Below are positions 35,917 to 47,652 of a stretch of 64,000 nucleotides of DNA, one piece after another. The notes under the pieces are model-generated. The model was not told where the DNA came from. It saw only the letters and a program-made list of their open reading frames with translations, and ran no database searches. The DNA is from Podospora comata (Eukaryota > Ascomycota > Sordariomycetes > Sordariales > Podosporaceae), in assembly GCA_017354895.1 (NCBI GenBank), contig CP071493.1, positions 8,308,001 to 8,372,000 on the forward strand. The letters are read 5' to 3'. How positions within the stretch are numbered: position 1 is the first letter of the stretch; each line of letters opens with the position of its first letter. The translations under genes were made by a program, and so were the position numbers.

Positions 35917-38620
35917 ATGCTTCTCACGAGGCTTGTGCAGAGCTTAGGGGCTTTAGCCCTAGCTCAGGTTGTACTCGGTGATGCTAACCAGGTGTATAGG
36001 AGAACGAACGAAACAACGGACGAACTCGATTCTGGAGCTGCTGTCGGACTAGAAGACGAACAAACCTACCACGTGGACACTGAATGCCCTCATCACTGCA
36101 AAGAGAAGATCTACATTACCGTCACGTACGATTTCAAGCTCTTTTGAGTTTTGGCAATTCGCTAACTTGGGTTTTAGACTGCCTGCCAGCACTGTCACTC
36201 TGCCTGCCAGCACTGTCACTCTGCCTGCCAGCACTGTCACTCTGCCTGCTACCACTGTGACTGAGAAGACGACGCAGACAGAGACGGTGTATACAACTCA
36301 AACCAACGAAGTCAGCGTTTCTGTGCCGGTCAGTGTTACTGTTATCAAGGGGTAAGGGATCTGATCTGCTACACACATCTCCGGCATCACTAACAAACCT
36401 CAGGACAACTGAGTACATCACGACCACACAGTTGTCAACTGTTACAACTGTAAGATGACCTTGAAATCATGACGTGTGCGGTTCTTTACTAACAACGTCC
36501 AGCTCGTGCCTGTGCCCACTACAATCAAGGTCTGCAACACCAAGTCGCCATATTTGTGCTCCACCAAGACCACAACTGAGTTGGTGCCCACAACAACAAC
36601 CCGAACCATCAAGAAAACAGTTCCCACAACAGTCACCAAAGTCAAGGTGACCACTAAGTGGAAAGAAGTTACTACCACCAAAACCAAGACTTCAACATAC
36701 ACTACCAAGAAAACGATCCCCATCACTGTCATTGATAGTACGACGCTGTACTCAACCAAGACCGAGACCTTGAAAACAACTCTTACCACGGTAGAGACAA
36801 CAAGCGTTCCAACCACCTTGACGCAGAAGGAGACACAAACCCAGACCCAAACAGTGAAAACAACTGAAACGGTCCCAACAACCATCCTTCAGACGAGCAC
36901 AGTCGTGTCTCTAGTGACGTTGACAACCTCGTTCCCGGTCACAGTAACTGACAGTACAACTCTCTGGTCCACACAAACCACCGTCTTCACCACTACCAGC
37001 CTCAGCACTTTCACCACCGTCAGCACCATGACAACAGTCCATGCAGTCACAGCGACTGTCACGCAGTTGACAACCACAACTGTGTCGGTATGTGCTGCTC
37101 CGACAAACGCTGGTATCTACAAGCGCTCCGCGCTCGACGTGAGGTCGAAGAAGCACCCCAGGGCTCTCCGGACATGGGGCTGTGAGCCCGGATTCGTCTG
37201 CAATCAGCCTAAGCCTGACGGCTGCAATCTTTGGGCTGAAGCGCCCGGTTTGGACTTTGAGTGTCACCCTGACTGGTGTGTCCCTGCTCCATACATCCCT
37301 CGCGTCGTCTGGAAGAAGAACGAAACTGGCTACTTCCCGCCTGTTGAGGGATACTTCAACCTCAACCCCGAGGATTTTGGCTTGAGCTATGGCGTTTTCG
37401 AACTTCAGCCTGTCGTTGTTTTGAAGGCAGATGGCAGATTAGCAACCAGCTATACTGGCGACTGGGCTTCTCAAGCTACTATCACTGAACGCACAAGATC
37501 AACAGCTGTGCCAAACTCGGGGGCACGCTTTGTCAAAAGGCAACGGCCAGGCTCAGATGTGGTTCCAGCCACCTGTTTCAACCTTTGTGATAGTGCTTAT
37601 CTGGAAGCTCAACGTGTCGGTAGGGATCCAGACCTTTGCGCACCAGGTTCGGTTTTCTTGGATATTTTGGACGAGTGCAAGGTGTGCATTGCAGACAACA
37701 CCGATGACACCAAGTATGAAGAGATAGAGAGGGTCTATCTCGAGCCAAACTTCCGACCATGGCTCGACTACTGCGACTCTTTGCCTGGAGTGCCCATCAC
37801 CACCACCACAAGCGGTGAGCCACAGGTGACCGACACAGCAACTGTCTCAACAGACACTGGCCTGCCACCCAACACCAGCACTGGTTTTGATGATATCACC
37901 ACTTCTACTACCACGACGTCAAGTGAGGAAACCTCAACACCCACTTCTACTCCGACGTCCACCGATGAGACGACGTCGACCACAACCGACAGCAGCACAG
38001 AAACCACACTCACCGAGACAACATCCACAACTTCCGAGTCCACCAGCTCCACCGAAACTCTCAGCTCCGAGACCACCAGCTCTCCCGGTACCACCGAGAC
38101 CACCAGCTCTCCCAGTACCGAGACGACGACAGAGTCTCCCACCACGGAGACCACCGAAGTCCCCACGTCGGGTGGCTCAGAGAGTACGTCGTCTCCCGAT
38201 GTTACGACTAGTACGGACGCTCCGTCCACCTCGGAGGACGGCCCGTCCGCTACTACAACTACGTCTCCATCTATTGCTTCATCCTCCTCCTCCTCCTCCT
38301 CCTCCTCCACATCTTCATCCGGTTCGGACGATTCCAGTTCGACATTCCCTGACACCACAGATGACTTACTTACATTCACAGCTTCCACTTTCTCTACAGG
38401 TACACTCCCCGGCGAGACCAGCGGTGGCGGCGATGACGGTGGTGTCGTACCCACAGACACCCCCACCACCACCACCATCGCCGGCACCGGCGGTCTAACG
38501 CCCACACTACCCACCGGCCCGGTCGTCACCGCGGCTGCGGGCAGGATGGCCAACGTCCCCTCCCTGGGAGGACTTGGTAACATCCTAGCCGGGATTTTGT
38601 TTGCTGCCATGCTGCTCTGA
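35917..38620 (+). CDS. GPI-anchored Ser/Thr-rich cell-wall protein
   Basis: Four exons (35917-36125, 36178-36351, 36404-36449, 36503-38620) with introns of about 52 bp and matching phases give about 848 residues. A signal peptide (LLTRLVQSLGALALAQVVLG) comes first. A Thr-rich region follows, built of TTT/TVT/PTT units and including three nucleotide-identical copies of a seven-residue unit (LPASTVT). Next is a Cys-containing central domain of about 220 residues (from WGCEPGFVCNQPKPDGC to FRPWLDYC), with a basic KRQRPGS site. A second long Ser/Thr-rich stalk with a Ser10 run follows. The C terminus is a hydrophobic tail (GGLGNILAGILFAAMLL) typical of a GPI signal. Such proteins are heavily O-glycosylated and linked to the wall; an adhesin-like role is inference. 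Confidence 0.82.
36179..36262 (+). repeat. 21-bp coding tandem repeat
   Basis: Three identical 21-bp units (36179-36241) and a fourth diverged unit encode LPASTVT repeats in the wall protein. Nucleotide identity between the first three suggests recent duplication, or slippage-driven homogenisation. Confidence 0.9.
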
Positions 38621-38804
38621 GATGGATGATGGATGGCAGTCAGGTATTATGGCTTCATATTTTGTTTTCTTTTCCTTTTTTCACTTCTATAATGCTTAAT
38701 GTCTTTGGCCAGAGGTTGTGAGGGGATGAAACATAAGCATGGTTGCACATATTTAATGATGGTTTTTTGTTTTATTTTTATTTTTATTTCTATTTTCTCT
38801 TTTC

Positions 38805-38830
38805 TTTTTTTTTTTTTTTTTTTTTTTTTT
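38805..38830. repeat. poly(T) tract, 26 bases
   Basis: An uninterrupted T run preceded by a wider T-rich stretch, 185 bp beyond the wall-protein stop codon. No flanking duplication or element end was seen. Confidence 0.95.
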
Positions 38831-39057
38831 GGAAAGGAAAGGGGACCACTCCTTCTTGGTGGGAGAAGATAGAATTGGGCTTTGGAAAGGGGGGCAACAT
38901 CTCGGGCGATTTAATGATGGCATTCACGACATTCCTTACAAGCTAACAAGCATACACACGATGGGAGAGGATGGGATGACGAAAGGGAAGAATGTGTTAT
39001 GATTTGTTAGATACTTTTACATGATTCCGGAAGGGGGGCATCTTAATTGTCCTTTTT

Positions 39058-39059
<2 letters not shown>

Positions 39060-39097
<38 letters not shown>
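39060..39097. repeat. poly(T) tract, 38 bases
   Basis: The longest homopolymer in the window. There is no adjacent coding or element-like sequence. Its exact length may be affected by sequencing error. Confidence 0.9.
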
Positions 39098-39100
<3 letters not shown>

Positions 39101-40315
39101 TGAGATACCCGTTATTCTCTCCTCTTTTTATCCTGTTTTTTCTAAACTTTGTTTAGTGAAAAGGGGAGAGGGAACATGTCATTCTTTTAGGCATTACTTT
39201 TTTTGGCATCTATACCCCTTTTTTGGTATTTTTGAGGGATTGGTGGAAACTAGGGATGGATGCATGACGCTCATTTTATGATACCAAGGAGGCGGTGGTG
39301 GGATGATTGGGAAAGATGGTGGCCTGGGGATCTGGTCAACATTTTGGGTCGTGAGGAATGGTCTCGGCTGTCGAACCGAAGGGAAAGATCAGGGGGTGGA
39401 GATGAAAAGCATCCGACGGGATGTCGATGACGAAACTGGTTGAGGAAGGAAAAGTTGGGGATTGTAATCGGGCTTTCTTGTTGATGATGATGTATTTTTG
39501 CCCAGTGGAGGGGAGAAAAAGGTTTCGCTTCCGAAGCCTGGTCTCATCTGATCTTTCTTGGATCGGATGGCAACCAGGGATGGGTTGAGTGAGTGGTATA
39601 TGTGAGAGACATATGGTGGATTTTGAGTGCAAATTTATTGGTGTATATCCCCTACAACCACACTGCCTTTGGTGATTGAATGTTGAACTGGCATGGACAG
39701 TAAAACCGCTTTCCAACAACTCACATGCCAACCTGCACCTGGTCATCTCTCCCAGTGGCACCGGGAATTACGTTTGCACACAATCTCACCAACAGCTCCT
39801 TGGCCCCGTCGGTACCCCCAATCCGAACCCTCCCCCAAGGAAGGAGCCCACGCCACAATGTACCAACGGTTTTTTTCTTCGCCTTCCGCGCCTCTGTCCA
39901 GCAGGAAACATTCGGACGACGATCCACAGGAACTGCGACCGTAAACACGGACCCATTCTTGTTGATCCTGTGGGACCTTTGTGGTTCTCACATGTGGGTG
40001 TGCGGCGCGGAGGGTGGAGTGTATGACAAACGAGGAAAGGAACGGAGACCTGACCGGAGTTGGAACTGGACCTGGAATTTGACCGGCCCTTGGTCCGAGG
40101 GAATGGAACTGAGGATACACGTGGATAGGAGGTGAGATGGTGAGGGTTTGGGGATTTGAGGCCTGGAGGGGGGACCTGTGGTGTGGTGAGCTACCTAGGC
40201 CGTGGGAAGATCGCGTCACAGTAGGACAGGAAGAGTTCGCGATCACGGCAAGCAATTAACTTGACTAGTTACATTTCAGGTACCTAACTGATGTCGAGGT
40301 CATCGCCACAGAATC

Positions 40316-41379
40316 TCACTGGGCCAAAGCATACATGGCCTGCGCGAGCTCCTCCGGGCTTCTCTTCCTCAAGAAATCCTCCCAACTCTCAGCCTTGATC
40401 TCGCGGTACTTGTCATTGTCGGTCTCGGGGCCGACCAATGTCTGCCCGTTGAGCCAGTAGTACTGGTAGAACCTGTCGCTCAGTCAGCAAGAGTTTTCCC
40501 CTTAAAACAAAGTAAACACTCACATCCTCATGTAGGCAAAGAAACCAGCCGGGTTCTCCGCCCTGGTCTTGTGCATCAAAACCTTGAGCTCCTCCAGCGA
40601 GCCCTGCCTCTCCAGCGCAGGCTTGAACCCGTACACCTTCTCAAACAGCTCAACGATCTCGTTAAGCGTCTTGCGATCACCGAGGACTGTCCTCTGTGTT
40701 AGCAACCATCTCCAGCCCATTCACGTCGATCTCAGTCAAACTCACATCTCTTCACCCCCACCGCCTCCCGATCCGCCACCACAGCAGCCGTAAACTCAGC
40801 AGCATTCTCATAACTCGTCCCCTCCCATACCTCCGTCCCTTCCCCCCAAAACCTGATACTTTTGGTTTCCGGGTGCCAAATCCCATAAAACTGGCTCAAG
40901 ATGGCGTCCATAAACCCCCCGATAAGCACGTGCACCCCTTTGACTCTGGCCCCCCCGGCAGCCTTCTCGTCCAGGTACCCCTTGATCTTGATCATCGGGT
41001 CCTTGGGAAACAGCTCCCCCAGCTTGAGCTTGGTGTAATCCAACGACCAATCACTCGCCACATAGCGGGTGACAGTACCAGACTCCTCACAGGCGTCGAT
41101 GAGGGTTTGTTGCCCTTCGATCATGAGGTTATCGTCACCCAAGTAGGCGCAGATGACGACGTCGCAGCCTGTGACGAAGCGTTTGAGAGCTGCGGTGTCA
41201 AACGCCTCGCCTTGGAAGAGCTGGACGCGAGCGGAGGTGGTGAGGGGGGAGGGGAGCTTGGAGGGGTTGCGGCCATAACCGCGGACGGTGGTGGAGGGGT
41301 TGGCAAGAAGCTTGGAGGCGATGAGGCGGCCGAATTTGCCGGTTATGCCTGCTACTCCTACTGTTAAAGGGGAAGACAT
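40316..41379 (-). CDS. NmrA-like NAD(P)-binding protein
   Basis: Three exons (41379-40746, 40686-40524, 40472-40316) with introns of 51-59 bp and GTGAGT donors give about 317 residues. The N terminus is a Rossmann nucleotide-binding motif (VGVAGITGKFGRLIASKLL), followed by VVICAYLGDDNLM and a TRYVASDW segment, the pattern of NmrA/isoflavone-reductase-like atypical short-chain dehydrogenases. The C-terminal part (LNEIVELFEKVYGFKP) is helical and substrate-specific in this family. Members either reduce small phenolic substrates or sense the NAD(P) ratio without catalysis. The YxxxK catalytic pair of classical dehydrogenases is not evident. The gene lies head to head with a second NmrA-like gene 394 bp away. 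Confidence 0.85.
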
Positions 41380-41773
41380 TTTGGTGTTTTGATGGGGAAG
41401 TGATGATGCAGGATGAGGCGATGGGATGGGATGGGAGGAAGAGTTACCCAGAACGGGACGAAAGAGGAATCATCTATTAATCTACAGCTTGAATTCTACA
41501 TGACGTCGGTACCCAAATACTCTCAGTTCTTCCTGCCATTGTCTGTGAGCTTCGACGGTCGATTTCTAAGCTCTGCGGGATGACCTGAGCGTCGGTGTCC
41601 GATGTTTACCGATGATTGCAAAATGGGTCCAGAGGGGCTCTCAGGGGTAGGGTTGGGTGACAAAACCATGTAAGTGACCTCCACCACCGTTGATATATAT
41701 TCAAGAAGTTTGCATTGCATTTGAGTGAAAGCATCCCATTCAGCTCATGCAATTCCTACTCTAGACCGTCAAC
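41380..41773. promoter_or_regulatory. shared divergent promoter of two NmrA-like genes
   Basis: Only 394 bp separate the two start codons, so the promoters must share this interval. A TATA-like TGATATATATTC lies near 41690-41701, about 75 bp before the plus-strand ATG. Confidence 0.5.
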
Positions 41774-42697
41774 ATGCCTCCTCGCACCCTCCTCATCACC
41801 GGCGCAACGGGCAAACAAGGCTCCGCCGTCATCGACGCCCTCCTCTCCCATCCCCTATCCTCCTCAGACCCCTTCACCGTCCTAGCAGTAACCCGGAACC
41901 CTTCCTCCCCCTCTGCCCTGCGCCTCCAAGCCAAATCTCCCTCCACCATCAAACTCGTCCAAGCCAACCTCGATGACCCCACCACCCTCTTCGCCTCTGC
42001 CAAAGCCTCCTCCCCAACAGGCACCATCTGGGGCGTCTTCTCCGTCCAGCCCTTCCCCTCCAAAAACGAAGTTACTCAAGGAAAATCGCTCGTCGACCAC
42101 GCCCTTAAAAACAATGTCCGCCACTTTGTTTACAGCAGCGTCGACAGGGGTGGAGACGAACATTCTTGGAATAACCCAACAGAGGTCCCTCATTTCAAAA
42201 GCAAATGGGAGGTTGAGCAACACTTGCGGAAGAGCGCGACCAGAACCATGGGCTGGACGATTCTGAGACCGGTGATATTCATGGATAACCTCTCTCCCGG
42301 GTTTGCGGGTAAAGTGTTCATGACTTTGCTGAGGGATACTCTCGGGCGAGATAAGCCGCTGCAGTGGATTGCCACAAGAGACATCGGCTTCTTTGCTGCG
42401 GAGGCGTTCCATAATCCGGAGGAGTGGAATAAAAAGGCGATGGGGCTGGCGGGGGATGAGTTGACTTTTGAGGAGATGAACAAGGTCTTTGAGAGGGTGA
42501 CTGGTAAGCCGGTGCCGACCACGTGGGGATTGTTGGGAAAAGGATTGAAGACGGGAGTGAAGGAATTGGGCTCGATGGCGGAGTGGTTCGCCCTGGAGGG
42601 GTACAAAGCTGATCTGCGAAAGGTCAAGGAGGTGAATCCAGGGATGGTGGGCTTGGAGGAGTGGCTGAGAAAGAGCCCCTTTGTCAAAGGGAAGTAA
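41774..42697 (+). CDS. NmrA-like NAD(P)-binding protein
   Basis: A single exon of 307 residues. The nucleotide-binding motif LLITGATGKQGSAVIDALL lies at the very N terminus, followed by VQANLDDPTTL (the usual acidic residue after strand 3) and FVYSSVDRGG. The segment HFKSKWEVEQHLR matches the HSCARG/NmrA-like group, whose human member senses the NADPH/NADP ratio. The C-terminal region (GDELTFEEMNKVFERVTGKPVP) fits the same family. It has lower similarity to its divergent neighbour than tandem duplicates would show, so the pair is not a recent duplication. Regulation is probably coordinated through the shared promoter. Confidence 0.9.
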   Translation: MPPRTLLITGATGKQGSAVIDALLSHPLSSSDPFTVLAVTRNPSSPSALRLQAKSPSTIKLVQANLDDPTTLFASAKASSPTGTIWGVFSVQPFPSKNEVTQGKSLVDHALKNNVRHFVYSSVDRGGDEHSWNNPTEVPHFKSKWEVEQHLRKSATRTMGWTILRPVIFMDNLSPGFAGKVFMTLLRDTLGRDKPLQWIATRDIGFFAAEAFHNPEEWNKKAMGLAGDELTFEEMNKVFERVTGKPVPTTWGLLGKGLKTGVKELGSMAEWFALEGYKADLRKVKEVNPGMVGLEEWLRKSPFVKGK

Positions 42698-42935
42698 GTA
42701 GCGGAGGGTGGTTATATATATCGTGCCCTCAGGGTCAACATGTTGGGAACTTGCAATATAATCTGAAAAGCACGTTAGAAATCGATGTTGAATACTGCAT
42801 AATCCTTGCAAAATGAACATACCAGACTCGAACGACCACTCGATGTAGGCCCGACTCTCCAACGACTCGCCGCATCGTGATGAACCATCTTTCTTTCTTG
42901 CTCAGGAAACGTCTTTTCGATGATGCTTAAGCGTC

Positions 42936-44950
42936 CTACCCTATAGCCGTATCCACAACCTCCAGTCTCTCCAGCTCGTGACCAAGCTGACCAGCCAGCA
43001 TTCTTGCCACCGGGTGTGTCTGACTGAACCTTTGCAACATGTCAAAGAGATAAACAACATTGGCCCTGCTGCCCTCAAAGCGGGTAAGCGCAAAGTCTTC
43101 AAGAAACACCAGCGATGCAATGTACGTTGCGTAGCCCTGGATCGGGTTCTTCAGTGCCTCGGTCAAGTCCTCCTCTCTGATTGATCGGATGATGGCGATG
43201 ACTTGCGCAGCTGCAGCAAGCAAGTTGCTCCGGCCCTGCGCCTTAACAAAGCTTGCCTCGGTCCCCCGCCCTCCATCTTCGGCTGCTTTGCGTATTGCGG
43301 TCTTGTGAAGGCACATCAAGGCGGTATGTATCAGGACGTGGATAAAGATAGTATCTTGACACCCAATATTGGCAGGGAGGCGGAGATCTCGGGGCAAGCT
43401 GATGAGGAGGGCAAGCAGATCATTGCCAACATCTTGCTGTTGAGCCCAATAAGATTCTAGGTTGTGCTCGCCCTGCGCCTCTGGCCGAGTCTCGGTAGTC
43501 TCCAAGTCCACAGCTCGATAAAAGAGATGAGCTGCGAGAGCACGTGCTCCCAGACGTGAAACGGGTGGTAACCTCTCTCGCAATGCCTGGTGTAAAGTGT
43601 TTGTGTGTTCTTGAGGCATCTCCTCGCCACCGCTCGTGAAGGCTTCCTCTGGTTTAGGAAGCAGCGTGTGCACCATCCGGTCGTCAATAATGGAAGGCAA
43701 CGCTGAGGTTGCGAAAACTAACCGATCTGCAGAGTAAATCACCCACCAGGTTCTGCGGCGCTCCTCCATCTCAATCCAGTCGAGGTGTCGCGAAGACGGC
43801 GGCTCAAGATGAGACTGAAACAGAGATGGTGGCTGTGGACCTCTGTCGAGTTGGTGCAGATTCAGGATCTGAGCGATCCTGATACTCTTCCCCAGGCTGA
43901 GGGAAGCGCGAGAAAACAGTGTGCTTTGAGCCTCGAAGTTGGCCATGAGCACCCAGCATTGGGCATGAGCTAACATGAATGCATTTGGTTCCTGGCCTTC
44001 TGTTAGTTGGGGAGTTCCACGGCCGAGATGCAGGTAAAGCTGACCTTGGCTTCATCCTGCTCGGCAAGTTTGCGAGCACGACGGTACAAAGACATGGCTA
44101 GGGAGGCATGTGAAGGGTCGGTACTCGCTCCAGTTGCCATGATCACCAATTGAAGGAACAAAGGTGGCTGACGAGAAGGAACATCTGATCGCGAGGATTC
44201 TAAATAGCGAGAAGGGTGTATCATCGGGGAACAGTGATAGCCATTTTTGAAGTATAAAGTGGTACTGTAGGCTAGGTTGTTAGCCATTTGGATCACATTT
44301 GGCACCACAAGAGATGCGCAGCACTGACAGTTCCTCAATCAACTCGCGTGACAATGGGGCATCGTCTAGCTCCGTAAGTTCCAGTTCGCTATTGGCAAGC
44401 CAGTCAGCCAGCTGTTGACTTTGGTGACTTCGAGGCTCTCCGACATCTCGTCCTTCCTGAATCGTAGCCTCGCTCAGCCATGATTGGTCCGCACCTGACG
44501 CCACGGGGGAAGAATAGACGACATTCGACGAGACGGCTGTTCTGACCGTCTGCGGTGAATTGCAGCGGTCTGCATCAGCCGAATGTCTGATTGTTCTGAG
44601 CTGGTCCTCGAGTTGGACTGGTGTGCGCGATGGCGGTTGTTAACACAATGGTTCGGAGAGGTCGCATTGTCCGACAATGTCCGATGAGAGGCTCACTTAC
44701 ACAATTTAGCTTCCAGATCGCGAACCTGCTTCCGCTTGCCCTGGCCTGACTTTCTGGAACTTGGATAAACGCAATCATTACGCAGGCTCGTACATCGACG
44801 GCAAACTGGTAGGTTCCGGTCACATTTTTGCTTTCTATCGCGACACGATGTGCATGATAGCCGGGCCAAAGAAGTTGTGGATGTTGGGATCGCTGTGTCG
44901 GTAGGATGCTCAGAGTCGTCCATGAGCGTCGGCGCAGCAGCGGAACCCAT
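42936..44950 (-). CDS. Zn2Cys6 fungal-specific transcription factor
   Basis: Four exons (44950-44701, 44617-44329, 44264-44045, 43991-42936) with introns of 53-83 bp and matching phases give about 604 residues. The zinc cluster spans Cys33, 36, 43, 50, 53 and 60 (CTSCRDRKQKC and CRRCTSLRNDC), followed by a basic linker and a coiled-coil-like segment (VRDLEAKLFQLEDQL). The remainder is a fungal-specific middle homology domain: LYFKNGYHCSPMIH, then a long helical region with MEERRRTWWVIYSADR, the typical RRRxWW box. The protein is a nuclear regulator binding CGG-type sites. Its stop lies about 240 bp from the stop of the plus-strand NmrA-like gene, so it may regulate that pair, though proximity is the only evidence. 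Confidence 0.88.
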
Positions 44951-45600
44951 CAGACTTTCCCAGATGATTTACATATACGTGACCTCCTGGAGCAGTCGGC
45001 ACTCGAAATTTCCGGCGATGACAATGGCAAACGATCGGAAGACTACAAGGAGTGTGAACAATAATTGTCGGCGTCTCGGGACGTTTGTCAGCAAGCACGG
45101 ACTAAACTGCCGAGGAGCCTGCCTTAACCCTAACCTGAATTCTTTGTACGTTTTTGAAAACCACTGGGAGAAGGAAAGCAATGATGGCATGGTATTTTGA
45201 ACCGACTATTTCCTCATGTTTTTGTGTGCTTTCCGTATCTTTTTATTTGCATATGTAGTCTGGGAGGAAAGAAGGGTGGGAAGGGCCCATCTAGACTTTA
45301 TGGCCTCTTGGGATACTTGATTCCTGTGGCTCTGAGGTTGTGGAAAGGCATCAACAGAAGTCCAAGACCCTTCAAAAGAAATTACGGCCTTGGAAGACAT
45401 CTGAAAGACGACTCGGGGCTGTTGCCTCCTGTCCTTGGGGAAACCGGCTGGTCCCTGGATGAGGAAGATGGATATTGAGATAAGATGCAGCATGTCAGGG
45501 GTTCAATGCGGGGCAGAGCGCGGGGCATGTTTTCCATCTGAAAGCCAAACACAGACAACTTAACTCTCGACAAAAACCCACAACAACCAACGACCTCACC
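44951..45600. other. divergent intergenic region
   Basis: This holds the promoters of the zinc-cluster gene and the DcpS gene. No further gene was seen. Confidence 0.45.
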
Positions 45601-46668
45601 ATGTCCACACAAGCAGAGACCAAAGCCAAAGCCGAGGCACTCGTGCCAAAGTTCAAGTTCGAAAAGCTTCTGAATCAAGGTGTGTGCTTCGTATTACTCT
45701 CTACCATATCCACTTCCGCTATTTCGACCACGTCCTAACCACCCACAACCTCAGACCAAGCAGGCCGCCGAACCTCCCTCCTCGGCACAATCGACTCTCT
45801 CCCCGCCCTCCTCATCCTCGAGCGTGCCCCCTTCCCATCCTCCCCCGATTACCTCGCCTCAGTCCCGACCACCCTCCAAACTCTCAAGAACCTAGGTGCT
45901 AATGACATCTACCACTGGTACCTCGCCAATTCCTCATCCCAGAACCCATCCGACGAGACGGCCGACCTCAAGATCAACCTCATCCACCCCTGCAGCGAAA
46001 AGCACATCAAGAAATACTCCAAACAGGGCGTCCGTCTCGTCTCCGAAACACCGCAAATCTACCTTGAGCGTGTCAGGCCGTACATGCAAGCCCAGCGCGA
46101 CGCCGGCCGTCTGAACTGGGTGTTCAATATTGTTGAAGGGAGGACCGAGGTCGAGGATGTCATCTACCGCACACCGTTCGATGCCGCTTCCCTCAACAAA
46201 GAAGGGTTCTTGTTGCTGCCCGACCTGAACTGGGACCGCCAGACACTCGATGCGCTGCACTTGCTGGGTCTGGTGGAGAGAAGAGACATTTGGTCCTTGC
46301 GCGACCTGAAAAAGAAACACATCCCTTGGCTGAACCACATGAAGGAGAAGTTCATCGAGGCAACGACAAAGGTGTACCCATCCATCGAGGCTGACCAGCT
46401 GAAACTCTATGTCCACTACCAGCCCACATATTACCACTTTCATATTCACATTGTGCACGTGCAGCTCGAGGCGGGCGCCACGCAGGCGACGGGTAAGGCG
46501 GTTGGATTAGATAGCATTATATCGCAGTTGGAGACGATGGGTGGCGGGGACGAAGCGGGCATGGACCGGGCTACAATGAGCTACACTCTGGGCGAGGCCA
46601 GCGATCTGTGGGTCGAGGTGTTCGAGCCGCTCAAGCGCGCCGGTGGTAAAGCTTCTCAATCGCAATGA
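45601..46668 (+). CDS. dcs1: scavenger mRNA decapping enzyme DcpS (m7GpppX diphosphatase)
   Basis: Two exons (45601-45679 and 45755-46668) with a 75-bp intron (branch CCTAACC, phase 1) give about 330 residues, the normal DcpS length. The N-terminal half is the dimerisation domain, and the C-terminal half carries the HIT motif HFHIHIVHV with His254, His256 and His258. Upstream, the segment LNWDRQTLDALHLLGLVERRDIWSLRDL is characteristic of DcpS. The enzyme hydrolyses the m7GpppN cap fragment left after 3'-to-5' mRNA decay, in cytoplasm and nucleus. The coding end overlaps that of the neighbouring GILT-like gene on the other strand by 38 bp. Confidence 0.93.
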
Positions 46669-47652
46669 CGAGGTCATTGACGCTGGAGCCGTGGGGGCAT
46701 TCCTTCCACTGGCCGTTATCGCGGACGCAGTAGATCTCCTCGTTGAGGCGGACGGTGCAGCTCTTGGTCACGCCGGCCGCCGAGGTTCTCCTGACGCTGC
46801 TTCTGAGCATACCCATCCCATAGGCGCCATCATCCTTGGTGGCGCACTCGTTGAGCTTGTCAAAGTCGATGGCATGCTCAAGGGCGCAGTCTTCGATCAA
46901 ACCGCGCTGGGGGATGTGGCGGTAGTCCTTGGTTAAGCACATGACGAACCCGAGATAGGTCTTGGGGTCTGGGTAAAGGCTTTGGGCGCAGAGCTCAATG
47001 ATGTTGCCGAGGCCTGGAGACATTGCCTGTTAGTCTTTGGCGCGCTAGATGTTTAGCACAAGGGTAAACCTACACTCCTCTGCGCCATGCTTGCAAGCCA
47101 CTCCGTCATCGTGTTCGGTTGGTCTGTGGTACACTGTGTCAGGGTCTGTCCATCAAGGTGCGCATGCCACAAACGGTGAGACAAATAAGGGGGTGGAGGT
47201 GTAGCGTACCGGCCGATGAACGAGAGGGTAAAGTTGACCTTGTCGAGAGTCTTTTGCATGACGGGGAGAACGAGGTCGCGGAGGCAGTCCTATACCGGAG
47301 ACAAGGGGTAAGCCGCTGAGCTGAGTTTCCACGTCGGCATCAAAGCAAACAATACCTTCGCATCAGGGCACTTGGACATGATATGCGCCTCAAGAGGAAC
47401 CAACCCCCTTTTGACGCTAGGCTCTACCATCTTGATCACCGTCTCAGGCGCCGAGGGATGCTGAGCGGCATGGTGATGAGCGGTGTGTGAGTGAAGCGGG
47501 TGGTTTGGGTTCTGCTGGAAGAAGCAGTAGATGAATCCGATAACGACAAGATATGCGACAGCGAGGAGGAAGCGTCCTGGGCTGAGGCCGCGACGCGGTG
47601 GGATGAGCGGCATTCCGGGGTTGCCAGCGGGGTATTTCTCGTCCATCCCCAT
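46631..47652 (-). CDS. GILT-like thiol reductase, membrane-anchored
   Basis: Four exons (47652-47356, 47289-47210, 47123-47074, 47013-46631) with introns of 60-86 bp and matching phases give about 269 residues. A cytoplasmic N terminus is followed by a transmembrane segment (FLLAVAYLVVIGFIYCFF). The lumenal domain begins EAHIMSKCPDAKDC and contains the family signature in CKHGAEECLGN, with further conserved Cys (LCAQSLY, CLTKDY, EDCALEH). GILT proteins reduce disulfides in acidic compartments. The CxxC pair of animal GILT is replaced here by a Cys pair with five residues between, so reductase activity is not certain. Met 47652 is preferred over an upstream in-frame Met at 47814 because the upstream extension is low in coding character. 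Confidence 0.82.

Larger units (their letters stand above)
38621..40315. other. convergent intergenic region with long T tracts
   Basis: About 1.7 kb lies between the stop of the wall-protein gene and the stop of the NmrA-like gene. It contains T runs of 26 (38805-38830) and 38 (39060-39097). Overlapping frames around 39680-40255 on both strands do not look coding. Confidence 0.5.

Noticed and set aside
37768-38610. A 280-codon minus-strand frame
   Set aside because: It is the antisense of the Ser/Thr-rich stalk of the wall-protein gene; Val/Ser-rich antisense frames are expected from such sequence.
38805-39097. T runs as tails of retroposed elements
   Set aside because: No coding remnant, flanking duplication or second end was found, so they are treated as simple sequence.
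41882-42862. A 326-codon minus-strand frame
   Set aside because: It is antisense to the plus-strand NmrA-like gene, which has clear family motifs.
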